A stretch of DNA of 64,000 bases from Aspidapion aeneum. Its lineage: Eukaryota > Arthropoda > Insecta > Coleoptera > Brentidae. The stretch lies in contig OY755047.1 in the NCBI GenBank assembly GCA_963576565.1, positions 36,175,851 to 36,239,850 on the forward strand, in the 5' to 3' direction. Made by a program: the position numbers and the translations under genes. The stretch's first letter is position 1, and each line of letters starts with the position of its first letter. Under the pieces are notes generated by a model. The model was not told where the DNA came from. It ran no database searches and saw only the letters and a list, made by a program, of their open reading frames with translations. This document shows, one piece after another, positions 54,301 to 59,400 of the stretch.

Positions 54301-56475
54301 AATTCCATTACCTTAGACTAACTGAAATATCACAGATAAATAACGACTTGGAGATAATAGAGGACTAGGGCAACAAAAACCTTGTACAGTTCAACGCGCA
54401 GAAAACCCAAGCAGCCCTGTTTTCAAAAAAGACCAGCACCGGTGAGCCAAACATCATGCTATCTGGAAGTGCTGTCGCATTGCAGAGCCAGTTGAACATC
54501 TTAGGACTTACTGCAGAGACCAACATGTCTTAGCACAGTCACGTGGCAGATATAGCTAAAAGGGCGTCCCAAAAGCTTGGGGTGCTATTTCGTACAAGAC
54601 ATCTGTATACACCAAGCCAACTGCTGACACTCTACAAAGCCCAGATTCGACCAACTATGGAGTACTGCTTACATATATGGAGTGCGGCACCCAAACATAC
54701 CTTAATGCTTTTGAACACCGTGCAAAAACGAGCTATCAAGCTGATCAATGACCCCGCACTTACCCGTAGCTTGGATAGTCTCGAACATCGAAGAACTGTG
54801 TGCGATCTATCTCTCTTCTACAGGTATTATCACGGAAAATGCTCTGAAGAGTTGGCACGTATGATCACCCCGGGAGTAGCACCTACTAGGCGAACACGTC
54901 AAACAGACGGTAACCATCAATTTATTGTCAAAATAGAGGCACCAAGAACCTCATTATATCAGAATTCATATCTCTGGAGAACAGCATCGCTGTGGAATAA
55001 ACTCCCTGCGACAGTTTTCCCTGCAGGTTACAACCTGAACCGTTTCAAAACCAACACACACCAACTTTTCCGCGCACTTGCCGCTTCTCGAGCGTGATAG
55101 GGATCTCCTTGCGAGTGCGCATACCCGTAAAAAAAAAAATATCATAACAAAAACATTTTATGTAAGAAAAAGAAAAGTACGCGAAAATGGTATTTAGTAA
55201 AAAGGATTGAGATAAAAGTAAAGCCAAGTTCTTTAATACAAATTTTAAAATGAAAGGTTCTTACTAGTTTGGAAATGTTTTTCTAAACTTGGCTGTTACT
55301 GTTACTGAAGTTTGGCTGTAATAGCAAAGTTTACAAAAACATTTCCAAATTAGTAAGAACCTTTTATTTTGAAATTTGTATTAAAAAACTTGACTTTACT
55401 ATTATCTCATTTCTTCTTACGGAATACCATTTACGCGCAACATCCAAGAAAAGTTTATAAGACATTAATTTCAGATATCATTTTGGGCCCCTTTCCTAAG
55501 GTTTAAGAAAAATCAATTTAAATAAATTAAGTTCCCGTCGTACTATTGCTTACGTAATTTTATTGTACAAATTATCGAATTAACTGTCCTCAAGTCTTGT
55601 CTAAACTAAATTTTCATACTAACAGACATACTACAAGAATTTTTCATCTATTTTAGACAAAATCATTTAGCACAAAGGTGTCACTACTTCTTTACAAATA
55701 TTATACAATATTTTGTTTTTTAATTTAAATATTTTTCATTTGTCTTTAAATAGGGTCGAAAGTGCTGCAATAAGAGCACTTCAATAGTTTCACAGTAGTT
55801 TTATATCTGCGTTACTTTTAGTTTAAATACATGTGTAATACTGTTTTGCTTTGTAATTGGACTTTTTTTTGGTCAGTAAAGAGTGAAAGATATTGGGGGA
55901 GGCCTATGTCCAAAGATGGATCGAAGAAGGTTAAATAGATAGATAGACTGAAGTAGTAGCCACAGTTTTTGCACAATTAAGTAACATTGGGTTCTTAGGA
56001 ACAACAGACCTAATAAGGAAAAAAGCGAAAATCTAAGATGGCGCATTTTACCTATATTACGTTGTAGAAGCAACTGGAACTTTTACTACGTTCAACCGAA
56101 CCCTAAAAGCTATCGATTAAGACTAGTCGCAACATTTTGGTACTTGACTTATTACGCTAACATTGGTTTTCTCGAGAGCTTTTAAAAAAAATTTCTGTAG
56201 CATTCTTCTGGCAAAACTATATTTGGTAAATGGACCAAATCCTATATTCAGGGAGACATTTTAATGTCGACATAATAATCATTGACAAGCATCGATAATG
56301 AATTTATAAAATTATTTTTTTTCTTGCAGAAGAACGTCACTCGTTACTGGGAGGTGGCTACGCGAGCAACAGCGACCTCTCGACGAACTTGTGCGAAATA
56401 GAAGACTCCGAGTGCGAAACTGAACACAAACCACTGAACTACATATCGGGCGGAGTACACCAAACATCCGTTTGA
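2364..56475 (+). CDS. kug: Fat-like giant cadherin (kugelei / FAT1-3 type), 3' part of gene
   Basis: This is a spliced gene running from a cadherin exon at 2364 to the TGA at 56473-56475; its 5' end is outside the window. Domain order read through the exons is about 16-17 cadherin repeats, a Fat membrane-proximal region, EGF-EGF-LamG-EGF x4, a transmembrane helix and a cytoplasmic tail. A single LamG, plus tail blocks such as [23 protein letters not shown] and YHWDCSDW, matches the Fat-like/FAT1-3 branch rather than Drosophila Fat, which has two LamG domains and a different tail. Known family role: planar polarity of the basal actin and microtubule systems, for example follicle-cell migration in Drosophila. 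Every junction I checked keeps frame, mostly in phase 1, with GT-AG ends except one GC donor. The last two introns (29012-42734 and 42921-56329) are swollen by transposons. The family assignment is firm; the kug versus fat2 name is a convention. Confidence 0.9.
5780..5866 (+). CDS. kug: Candidate cassette exon, 87 nt, in a cadherin loop
   Basis: After the acceptor TTATTATTATAG comes an 87-nt stretch open in the phase set by the preceding exon (phase 1 in, phase 1 out), then a GTATAT donor. It is clearly less AT-rich than the flanking intron. Inclusion would add 29 residues beginning V-V-P-S-S-G-N-E into the FNT/GVIS loop of a cadherin repeat without shifting frame. What is seen is the splice signals, open frame and symmetrical phase; actual use is inference. 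It could be a chance open segment. Confidence 0.35.
6291..6314 (+). CDS. kug: Candidate 24-nt microexon in a cadherin loop
   Basis: A polypyrimidine-rich acceptor (TTACTTTTACTTACAG) is followed by 24 nt and a consensus GTAAGT donor. In phase 1 it adds eight codons, reading A-P-D-S-N-N-G-P, and turns the next Gly codon into Cys. It lies in the same intron as the 87-nt candidate and has better splice sites. The length is a multiple of three, so inclusion keeps frame. There is no transcript evidence; the call rests on the strong paired sites and the frame. Confidence 0.4.
7537..8031 (-). repeat. BEL/Pao 3' LTR
   Basis: This 495-bp repeat runs from TGTACTATTCC to GGTAACGCTACA on the + strand, so it has TG...CA ends. 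It is the 3' LTR in the sense of the element. It differs from the other LTR at only a few positions, for example CATCCCAATT against CATCACAATT. Confidence 0.88.
8032..8047 (-). other. BEL/Pao polypurine tract
   Basis: On the minus strand the sequence just before the 3' LTR reads AAAGGTGGGGGGAAAA. This is the expected primer site for plus-strand synthesis. Confidence 0.7.
8427..8905 (-). pseudogene. BEL/Pao integrase core fragment
   Basis: Minus-strand reading gives a retroviral-type integrase core: [18 protein letters not shown], then [23 protein letters not shown] (second catalytic Asp) and [15 protein letters not shown] (catalytic Glu region), then LNSRPL. The zinc-binding HHCC part and the RNase H domain that should precede it are absent: the RT-side frame runs into this fragment within about 30 nt near 8900-8935. 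The right edge is approximate. Confidence 0.8.
8932..9885 (-). pseudogene. BEL/Pao reverse transcriptase region
   Basis: The open minus frame runs from [12 protein letters not shown] through [12 protein letters not shown] and [11 protein letters not shown] to the RT palm motifs [24 protein letters not shown] (first catalytic Asp) and [12 protein letters not shown] (FVDD in place of the commoner YVDD). These are hallmark BEL/Pao RT blocks. The frame stops soon after VDD, where a large deletion has removed the rest of RT, RNase H and the start of integrase. Confidence 0.85.
9886..10308 (-). pseudogene. BEL/Pao aspartic protease region
   Basis: This 140-codon minus frame contains the retropepsin motif [13 protein letters not shown], then KLNLPSNN and LLGADIFP, as in BEL/Pao protease. 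It overlaps the 3' end of gag by about 35 nt in another frame, which could be a natural frameshift or a mutation. It stops at HWH, and pol resumes in another frame. Confidence 0.78.
10274..11800 (-). CDS. BEL/Pao Gag
   Basis: The ATG at 11798-11800 opens an intact 508-codon frame. The N-terminal 100 residues look helical. Residues about 120-300 form the Pao-type retrotransposon peptidase-associated region ([29 protein letters not shown]). Three CCHC-like knuckles follow: [28 protein letters not shown] and [14 protein letters not shown] Gln/Asn/Pro-rich tail with PQTQN repeats closes it. It packages element RNA; it is not a host gene. Confidence 0.85.
   Translation of the reverse strand: MSTEAKIKQANILCQQLEAKINDLYNIANDSVEDPFVRPNFEILMRHLEGIYKDFQKQHAFLLQCFSMKEEADDHLKSLMDMEKGFCDKYYKILEINESLFKPKAPTQINQPTLHTNAEYPKVRIPTYSGDLKQWKSFIDMYDVIVHNNPNIADIEKYNLLISSLESEPLSIVKCTPVTGANYEVAYEALMERYDNIRLIASCHWQEIENAKRISSANSQNLRALLNTFTENVSALSNLKIDTSGWNFILCKKLLHCLDQDTVTRFELHHNSKKIPKFSELQSFLYKKCNALETVDFNTEIKLQSSSHSNLKTPNTRSKTFETRTYNLRPRHYSLFTNNNSPSNNNVSSNNTCAICQAQGHSIYRCPLFLEKTPQERFNMVKANRWCVNCLGLKHSKEGCNSSILCLRCGRSHHTLLHFPQNDFRPQTQPQNTNNYNNAPQNYRNNSPQTQNAQNNSPQTQNARNSSPQSGPQNANYSQSVNSQYPNPSSSQYYLLYVDRCFAIYYYL
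12105..12600 (-). repeat. BEL/Pao 5' LTR
   Basis: This 496-bp copy of the LTR is the promoter-side LTR in the element's sense. Its outer end GGTAACGCTACA abuts the AATAG duplication. Its inner end reads TATACTATTCC where the other copy has TGTACTATTCC. The leader to gag occupies 11801-12104. Confidence 0.87.
12606..13342 (+). other. Intron remainder after the BEL insertion
   Basis: This is AT-rich sequence with nothing coding that I can support. ATACAAGGTGCCCCAGAACT near 13005 looks like the terminus of a degraded repeat. The next cadherin exon starts at 13343 after TAATTTCTTTAG. Confidence 0.4.
13343..17192 (+). CDS. kug: Fat-like cadherin exons, block 2 (8 exons)
   Basis: Exons: 13343-13585, 14047-14274, 14603-14758, 14991-15129, 15435-15627, 15702-15840, 15945-16223 and 16992-17192. 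The 13343 exon has no in-frame ATG but reads clearly as cadherin ([25 protein letters not shown]). The start of the next exon at 14047 is fixed by phase: a G from the previous exon plus TT gives [11 protein letters not shown], continuing STAHVWLK. Linkers are [18 protein letters not shown] (no calcium motif), [18 protein letters not shown] (degenerate) and DENDYAPQF. Introns here are 75-770 bp; the one at 16224-16991 holds a foldback sequence. Confidence 0.87.
16240..16412. repeat. Foldback (palindromic) sequence in intron
   Basis: Arms around 16270-16313 and 16321-16356 are inverted copies: GAAAGCAATGGACGTATTCA against the inverse of TGAATACGTCTATTGCTTTC. Weaker pairing extends outward through CCGACCCGTAAAA and TTTACGTGTCGGGG. 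It is probably a miniature transposon. No gene is seen in the rest of the intron (16224-16991). Confidence 0.55.
17278..22125 (+). CDS. kug: Fat-like cadherin exons, block 3 (12 exons)
   Basis: Exons: 17278-17460, 18088-18207, 18358-18597, 18740-18883, 19132-19362, 19485-19712, 19906-20064, 20493-20749, 20911-21010, 21143-21340, 21712-21935 and 22023-22125. Linkers in order are [54 protein letters not shown] and EESQYPPII; the last has lost the calcium motif. LDRE/LDYE and DxDxGxN motifs recur. The intron after 21010 has a GC donor (AG/GCAAGT), forced by phase because TRT joins to [12 protein letters not shown]. The intron at 20065-20492 contains a 25-bp direct duplication (TGATATGCACCAACTGAAAG and onward). 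Confidence 0.87.
22293..23250 (+). CDS. kug: Last cadherin repeat and Fat membrane-proximal region exon
   Basis: This large 958-nt exon encodes the end of the last cadherin-like repeat, then a region of about 200 residues with the Fat-family block [20 protein letters not shown] and no known repeat, then the start of an EGF-like module ([11 protein letters not shown] ... LECMCKEG) whose middle is lengthened by about 30 residues. Three basic sites match the R/K-X-K-R pattern used by proprotein convertases: RAKR (codons 22694-22705), KVKR (22841-22852) and RWKR (22943-22954). Two of them are followed by Asp. It ends in phase 2 and joins to the next EGF exon at 23511. Confidence 0.85.
23511..26619 (+). 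CDS. kug: Fat-like EGF, laminin-G and EGF exons (7 exons)
   Basis: Exons: 23511-23638, 23741-23937, 24745-25018, 25303-25528, 25879-26034, 26183-26283 and 26422-26619. They encode the end of EGF1 and EGF2 ([24 protein letters not shown]), one LamG domain over three exons ([35 protein letters not shown]), then four EGF modules ([24 protein letters not shown] and [14 protein letters not shown]). The third of these four has unusually few residues between cysteines. The final exon continues into a short stalk ([10 protein letters not shown]) leading to the membrane. A long palindromic insertion (about 24007-24654) occupies the intron that splits LamG. Confidence 0.88.
23993..24668. mobile_element. 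Poly(T)-centred palindromic insertion in the LamG intron
   Basis: Two near-perfect inverted arms of about 275 bp (about 24007-24282 and 24350-24620) flank a run of about 66 T. Read on the minus strand, the right copy ends in a poly(A) tail like a retroposon. It carries an extra 34 bp at its outer end (24621-24654). GCAACAGTACTGTT occurs just outside each end (23993-24006 and 24655-24668), suggesting a 14-bp target duplication. However, AACAGTACTGTT is itself a palindrome, so these could also be the ends of the arms. Confidence 0.65.
26796..29011 (+). CDS. kug: Fat-like transmembrane and proximal cytoplasmic exons (6 exons)
   Basis: Exons: 26796-26963, 27107-27265, 27804-27959, 28105-28239, 28597-28768 and 28851-29011. 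The first encodes the membrane helix ([16 protein letters not shown]) followed by a stop-transfer cluster RSKKKKRR. The tail carries blocks conserved with FAT1-3: [40 protein letters not shown] and [21 protein letters not shown] see no FPPPP Ena/VASP motif of the kind found in vertebrate FAT1. The last exon ends DYRFAT in phase 1 and can join either the short last exon at 32496 or the exon at 42735. Confidence 0.88.
29065..32394 (+). mobile_element. RTE-type LINE, decayed
   Basis: A GC-richer 5' leader (29065-29453) precedes an endonuclease and reverse transcriptase frame. The 3' end contains a TAG-TAG-TAG run, as often seen at RTE tails. TTTTAAATAAAGGT (29052-29065) before it and TTTTAATAAAGGT (32395-32407) after it may be the target duplication, with one base difference. 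It sits in the intron after the exon ending at 29011. Confidence 0.75.
29454..32269 (+). pseudogene. RTE-type endonuclease/reverse transcriptase, broken
   Basis: ATG at 29454 opens an AP-endonuclease domain ([40 protein letters not shown]), intact to a stop at 30630-30632. RT follows with [39 protein letters not shown] and [12 protein letters not shown], then a stop at 31401-31403, then [13 protein letters not shown] and FADDQ. A frameshift near 31640 leads to the C-terminal segment ([28 protein letters not shown]) typical of RTE-type endonuclease-reverse transcriptases. At least three lesions make it inactive. Confidence 0.82.
32496..32524 (+). CDS. kug: Candidate alternative last exon ending in PDZ ligand ETAL
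   Basis: The acceptor TTTTTAATTTTTGCAG is followed, in the phase left by the exon ending at 29011, by nine codons reading D-I-Y-W-H-E-T-A-L and a TAG at 32522-32524. The last four residues fit the class I PDZ-ligand rule (S/T at -2, hydrophobic at 0), as does the distal C-terminus. An ATTAAA lies at 32547-32552, 23 nt after the stop, as a possible polyadenylation signal. It sits just beyond the RTE insertion and well before the next coding exon at 42735. This would give a shorter tail lacking the last about 110 residues. Frame, acceptor and motif are seen; use is inferred. Confidence 0.45.
32525..32926 (+). other. Sequence after the alternative last exon
   Basis: This would be the 3' UTR of the short isoform if the exon at 32496 is used. 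ATTAAA is at 32547. I see nothing else coding or repetitive before the inverted-repeat element that starts near 32928. Confidence 0.4.
33275..33696 (+). repeat. Gypsy 5' LTR
   Basis: This LTR is 422 bp with TGTTAC...GTAACA ends. Compared with the 3' LTR it lacks a 13-bp block (AGCTTGACGTATT) and has a 6-bp plus a 1-bp insertion. There are only a few substitutions, so the insertion is moderately young. Confidence 0.9.
33698..33716 (+). other. Gypsy primer binding site, tRNA-Leu type
   Basis: TGGTGTCAGAAGTGGGATT starts within 3 nt of the 5' LTR and is complementary to the 3' end of a tRNA-Leu (…AATCCCACTTCTGACACCA). Minus-strand DNA synthesis would be primed here. Confidence 0.75.
33791..34360 (+). 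repeat. Tandem repeats in the Gypsy leader
   Basis: There are about five copies of a unit of about 113 bp, with starts near 33791, 33904, 34017, 34130 and 34243. Each has a TTCTAGAAKATTCCAT-like start, a TCTACGACGTTCTATTC core and an end near TTTCAAAAGTAAGAA. It lies between the primer site and the gag start. Confidence 0.75.
34488..35725 (+). pseudogene. Gypsy gag, frameshifted
   Basis: The ATG at 34488 gives a Gag with a long N-terminal coiled coil. The heptad-like motif [10 protein letters not shown] repeats several times around residues 85-130, made by an internal duplication of about 33-36 bp. Then comes the retrotransposon Gag domain ([30 protein letters not shown]). Near 35305 the frame shifts and continues as [15 protein letters not shown]. 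The zinc knuckle [14 protein letters not shown] is at about 35614-35655. The end is at 35725. Confidence 0.82.
35749..36180 (+). pseudogene. Gypsy aspartic protease
   Basis: The retropepsin active-site motif [10 protein letters not shown] lies near 35863-35892 and the second conserved block [13 protein letters not shown] near 36058-36096. The frame differs from gag (ribosomal frameshift or mutation) and ends at 36180, where the next pol segment lies in another frame. Confidence 0.8.
36183..39249 (+). pseudogene. Gypsy pol: RT, RNase H, integrase, several frameshifts
   Basis: RT motifs are [29 protein letters not shown] and [12 protein letters not shown]. RNase H follows ([27 protein letters not shown]). 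Integrase has H-H-C-C ([11 protein letters not shown] ... CRRCSTC) and an intact D,D(35)E set: Asp in DVAGPFPE, Asp in [10 protein letters not shown], Glu in DGIVERFNK. Frameshifts lie near 36745, 37010 and 38905. The first RT catalytic Asp, expected in STLDLKSGYWQ, is Ala (codon about 36885). The C-terminal [11 protein letters not shown] block ends the frame. Confidence 0.85.
39262..39689 (+). repeat. Gypsy 3' LTR
   Basis: This LTR is 428 bp, preceded by the purine-rich GAAGAGGAGGATAG (about 39248-39261), the polypurine tract. It ends GTAACA followed by the ATAT duplication. Confidence 0.9.
39778..42734 (+). other. Intron with repeat debris
   Basis: I see no gene. It holds an ACAGGGTCACCCAG-type repeat terminus near 39836, a 15-bp C run near 40090, a GTAT microsatellite (40485-40500) beside CGCTAGAGGCTAAACGGCTG (a degenerate repeat), pyrimidine-rich stretches (40905-41085) and the inverted-repeat element at about 41208-41417. 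Short open frames near 41385-41635 have no protein-like features. Confidence 0.45.
41208..41417. repeat. Miniature inverted-repeat element
   Basis: ACACCCAACTGCTAAATCTA (near 41235) pairs with TAGATTTAGCAGTTGAGTGT (near 41371), extended by complementary (AAAT)n and (ATTT)n tracts, for arms of about 40 bp and a total length of about 210 bp. Confidence 0.55.
42735..42920 (+). CDS. kug: Fat-like cytoplasmic exon (penultimate)
   Basis: The acceptor TTATTTCAAATCAG and the donor GTAGGT bound 186 nt, phase 1 at both ends. The peptide starts [11 protein letters not shown] and is rich in Ser, Asp, Arg and Asn ([33 protein letters not shown]), consistent with an unstructured cytoplasmic tail. It stays in frame with the exons before (29011) and after (56330). 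Its codon composition is far less AT-rich than the surrounding transposon-filled intron, which makes it stand out. Confidence 0.8.
42921..44723 (+). other. Start of the last intron: direct repeats and LINE debris
   Basis: A direct repeat with core AGCTTTCGAGCTACCCACGG occurs near 43088 and 43567, each followed by AAAAATATGAGA. From about 43975 the sequence becomes a LINE fragment (listed separately). I recognise nothing else. Confidence 0.45.
43990..44300 (+). pseudogene. LINE C-terminal fragment (endonuclease/RT type)
   Basis: An open frame contains [36 protein letters not shown] and VNWRPW. It resembles the C-terminal part of RTE-type polyproteins, where the WGHVxRxDDRW...LEWRP pattern recurs. 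No RT domain precedes it, so it is a truncated or rearranged remnant, unlike the copy ending at 32269. Confidence 0.55.
44724..45326. mobile_element. Long palindromic element with ATACAGTATGTC ends
   Basis: The ends are TATATACAGTATGTCC and GACATACTGTATATA. Inverted arms of about 210 bp (for example ATACGAGGTTTGTCAAAAAA against its inverse near 45156-45182) surround about 180 bp of unique AT-rich sequence. The TA-flanked ends suit a Tc1/mariner-type non-autonomous element. No coding is seen. Confidence 0.6.
45327..47103 (+). other. Intron, AT-rich, no gene seen
   Basis: It contains a (GT)n microsatellite (about 46794-46808) and GGGGGCTTTCCCCCC and GGGGATAATTACCCCC blocks (about 46015-46350) that recall the G-run element at 27-216. 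It also has a 19-bp direct repeat AATTTTTCAGGAAGTTATAA at 46735-46780. Confidence 0.45.
47104..48442. mobile_element. Palindromic inverted-repeat element, copy 2
   Basis: It starts ACCGGGTGGGCAAAAAACCG and ends with the near inverse GGTCCACCCGG. The length, about 1.34 kb, and internal layout match the element at 17-1320: AAGATGGCGG-type blocks, ACGCACAACGAGATATGAAT, AATCGGTT. The two halves are diverged inverted copies. No intact coding region. Confidence 0.6.
48443..51184 (+). other. Intron, AT-rich, with a perfect hairpin and a minisatellite
   Basis: No gene is seen. A 15-bp perfect hairpin lies at 48644-48677 (ACCGTTGTTTGATGG, loop AGAT). A minisatellite lies at about 50400-50735. An open frame over the minisatellite is low-complexity Phe-rich translation and not a gene. 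Confidence 0.5.
50400..50735 (+). repeat. Degenerate minisatellite, TTTTCCGAG-type unit
   Basis: There are about 14 imperfect copies of a unit of about 24 bp that alternates CGAGTTTTTC with AACATTTTCC and GAAAATT blocks. Copies differ by substitutions and small indels. Confidence 0.7.
51185..51512 (+). pseudogene. LINE reverse transcriptase C-terminal remnant
   Basis: The + strand reading gives [17 protein letters not shown], a stop, [30 protein letters not shown], a stop, [13 protein letters not shown] and [15 protein letters not shown]. This pattern is typical of the region after the RT palm in Jockey-like LINEs. It is interrupted by stops and is not continuous with the LINE at 52193. Confidence 0.65.
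51774..52075 (+). repeat. Tandem repeats before the LINE open frame
   Basis: Three diverged copies start with CTTCCAGRMAYGCTRSARAG (near 51778, 51888 and 52016), and the second and third are each preceded by GTAAAAGTAACATTGTTCA. They may be the 5' UTR of the downstream LINE. Confidence 0.55.
52193..55097 (+). pseudogene. Jockey/CR1-like LINE endonuclease-RT, broken
   Basis: ATG at 52193 opens an AP-endonuclease domain ([46 protein letters not shown]). A TAA at 53201-53203 interrupts it. The same frame continues to about 53560, where it shifts. RT follows with [81 protein letters not shown] and YCFADDGN. Two further stops (54366-54368 and near 54531) are TAG where Trp TGG is expected. The C-terminal segment ends at 55097, with an A-rich tail near 55129-55140. 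The clade is not certain. Confidence 0.82.
55180..55440. repeat. Foldback element after the LINE
   Basis: Arms of about 110 bp (55180-55289 and 55327-55440) are inverted copies. They include GGTTCTTACTAGTTTGGAAA against the inverse of TTTCCAAATTAGTAAGAACC and AGTAAAGCCAAGTT against AACTTGACTTTACT. A 37-bp spacer holds GTTACTGTTACTG. No coding. Confidence 0.65.
55446..56329 (+). other. End of the last intron
   Basis: Nothing recognisable; AT-rich. The acceptor for the terminal exon ends at 56329. Confidence 0.4.
56330..56475 (+). CDS. kug: Fat-like terminal coding exon with C-terminal QTSV
   Basis: The acceptor TTTTTTTTCTTGCAG leads in phase 1 into [11 protein letters not shown]. The block [19 protein letters not shown] resembles the last conserved block of FAT1-3 tails. 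The protein ends GGVHQTSV, a class I PDZ ligand, and TGA is at 56473-56475. The 3' UTR follows directly. Confidence 0.85.
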
Positions 56476-59400
56476 CAAATGCTTCCCGAGGGAGAGACGC
56501 AAACCAAGGGAGACTCTCCTAGAAGCATAAAGAAAAGAGTTCGTTTTTTAGGATAGCACAGCGTTATTATGATTCCTAATTGTTCAGACACAGTGTGAAT
56601 TTTCCTCGGTCACGTGATTATCGTATTGCGTGAGACATTGTGAGAGAAAACTAATAAAATACGATTGAAATAACTATAATGTCAATACACAGTCTACCAA
56701 GGTAAAGTGTAATATGGGTGCTACATTTTCTCTAACGGCGACGATATCCATATAAAAAAGATTTCCAAGAAAGGACGTAGGTTTTAGCAGAAGGTATCTG
56801 TGAATACGGACCAAACGCTTATTTCATTTAGAGTATATTTAGCACTTCCACAGAACTATTAGAATTTCTATATGAAACTACTCTTAACATTGAAACCATT
56901 AAATGTTTTCAAAAGATAGACACAAATAGTTAATAAAATGACACATTTGTTTCACATACAATACTGTACAACCAAATACGTTAGAGAATAAATATGGGAC
57001 ATACCCATGCATTTTCACACGCGATACTTGAAGCCTGGACCCCCAATTTATACTTAATATTGATTTTTCGGGTAGACAGGATATCGGTTACTGCTCATGC
57101 GTCAGTTTTGGTGGTTTTGGAACATACTCCGTTACGTCACTACAATATTTGACAATTCTCAAAAATTTACGGTGTAAATTTATCAAATTGTGGATTAAAA
57201 TGGTAGTTTTTCTAAAATTAATTGTACAAATTTATTGTAGACACCATGATGAGTGTTTACATAATTTTACACAACACACGCAAAACACCGCAAAATGTAA
57301 ATAAACAACAAATATGGCGTCCACCCACACAGCACCTGTGTCTACGTGACAAAACACGCATGCGTACTAAATTCGCGTCTGCAAATTTAAATTTGCAATT
57401 GTTTCCAAAGCAAGCTATGAGTGCTTCACTTTTCGATTTATGGAACATGTATTTATGCTCTAACGTATTTGCATACAACCAAGGCAATACAAGATAAAGT
57501 AGAAATACAGATGAATTGCATTTATGAAAAAGCCATTCACCAAAGAATAGTTTGTTCTTAGTTTACCCACCTCTCGATCCCGATTTCAACCTACCTTGTG
57601 GTAGTGCTAGGTCACTGCACTACAGCCATAACTAGCTTATTGTGCATCCTGTTGTTTTTGGCATCATAAATTCATCATGTTACTAGCTAATAAACTGAAC
57701 TTCCGAAAAAAAAATGGCTTTTGCGATTTAAAGTCTCATTTAACTTATTGCAGTCCCATTTCATTTTTACTGGTAGCTTTTGTCTTGTATCTTACCCAGA
57801 CTTTTATTTGGAATCTTGCCTCTTGGAACATGCTTAATATATCACCTAGATGGTCATATATCATTTGGAATTGACCGTAAGAGAATAGTTAATGTCCTAG
57901 GACTCTCAAACACCTTACTCGATTTTTTTAGTCAGTATCTACAGTTCGATATTAGCAAAAAACTTCTTAATGTTTTAAAACGTTACCAAAATTCCATTGA
58001 CCCGATAATTCATTATTTGCCAAAAATAATAATCACCAACTAACTACAAACTATTTTCTGGCATATAATGCCCTCTTGCGATTGATACGTAACTTTGGTT
58101 CTTGCCACTCATTTCTTTATTGCTTTTTTACTAAAGATTTATTTTTATCTCATTCTTCACTTGTAACATAGAGGAATGCAAAAGCAGACAAAAAAAAGTG
58201 AAAATATAATTGTTTAACTAACACTTTATGTTTAACACATGGCTTGTAAAAAAAGGTTGTGTTATGACTACTTCTGTTGAATAAAAGATTGTAGCAAGCA
58301 ACTTTTTAAAAAAATCTCTAAATAATCGTTTTTTACCGAAAATAGACTAGACTTTTATCTATCATAGGATGCATATCACGTATAAAAAAAAATCTTACAG
58401 AAAAGACTCAAGTTTTGAGTTTATTTTAATTTATTTTGAATATTTTAGGTAGATAGTTAAATGTAAACTTTTTACATTGTGATAATTAGTAATGTAATTT
58501 ATGAGAATATGTAAGACTATTCTGTAAGCGGTCGTTCCAAACTAAATGTAACGCTTGTCACAAATTCCATATATACTTGTGCCGGGTGTGACGATTACCA
58601 CGGAATGGGTGTTATTTGATATTTTTACTGTAAATTTAAGTATCAATTCTCTATTATTCCGATAGCCAAAACCAAATTTCATAATTCCGATTGGAACCAG
58701 TTAGTAAACCAATTTTTCTGGTGCAAAGAAAGGGAATGTTTTTTGAACAGGTAGTATGTTGCAATAGAATAAGCGACGAGCATACTACCCATTCAAAAAA
58801 CATTAATTTACTCGGAGTCAGCTACAAAAGTTCAAATGTTAAGTGAAGAAATCGGCAATATCGAAATTAAGGTGGTTCACAACTTACCTCCTGACACTTT
58901 TTTCACCTCTAGATATGAAATTTGATAACGGGTGTCGGACTACTTATATCTATTTAAGCGGATAAAACTTTATTAAAAAATAAAAGAAAAATATTTTTGT
59001 AACTTTTAATTAGGAGCGCATCGCCTTCCTATTTTTTGACATTTTCTTGGAAGTAAAATAGAGAGTGGACCTTTAAAGAACCAACTGTTTTAGGTGTCAC
59101 TTAACCCCTAGTTTCTATTCTATTGCTATGTCTATCCGATTTTTAATATTACCTACCGCAAAAAAAAACATTAACCAGGCCAGTTTTTTGCTCAAACGTC
59201 TACATAGGATAAGAAAAACTTTACAAAATGTCATTAAGCAAGAAGATAATGAGCTTCTAAATCTCTACTAAACAACCTTGAATAATTTTTCAGAACTTAA
59301 AATATTCAAAGTTGTCGCGTTGATAAAAAAAAACTTAAATAAGGTTATAATGTAAAAAGTCTCGAGTTTTGACTATGTTAAATACGTTTTTAGAAGTTTA

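Noticed and set aside
57222..58043. Open frames downstream of the Fat-like gene
   Set aside because: No recognisable protein features and no splice or codon pattern; likely 3' UTR or intergenic chance frames.
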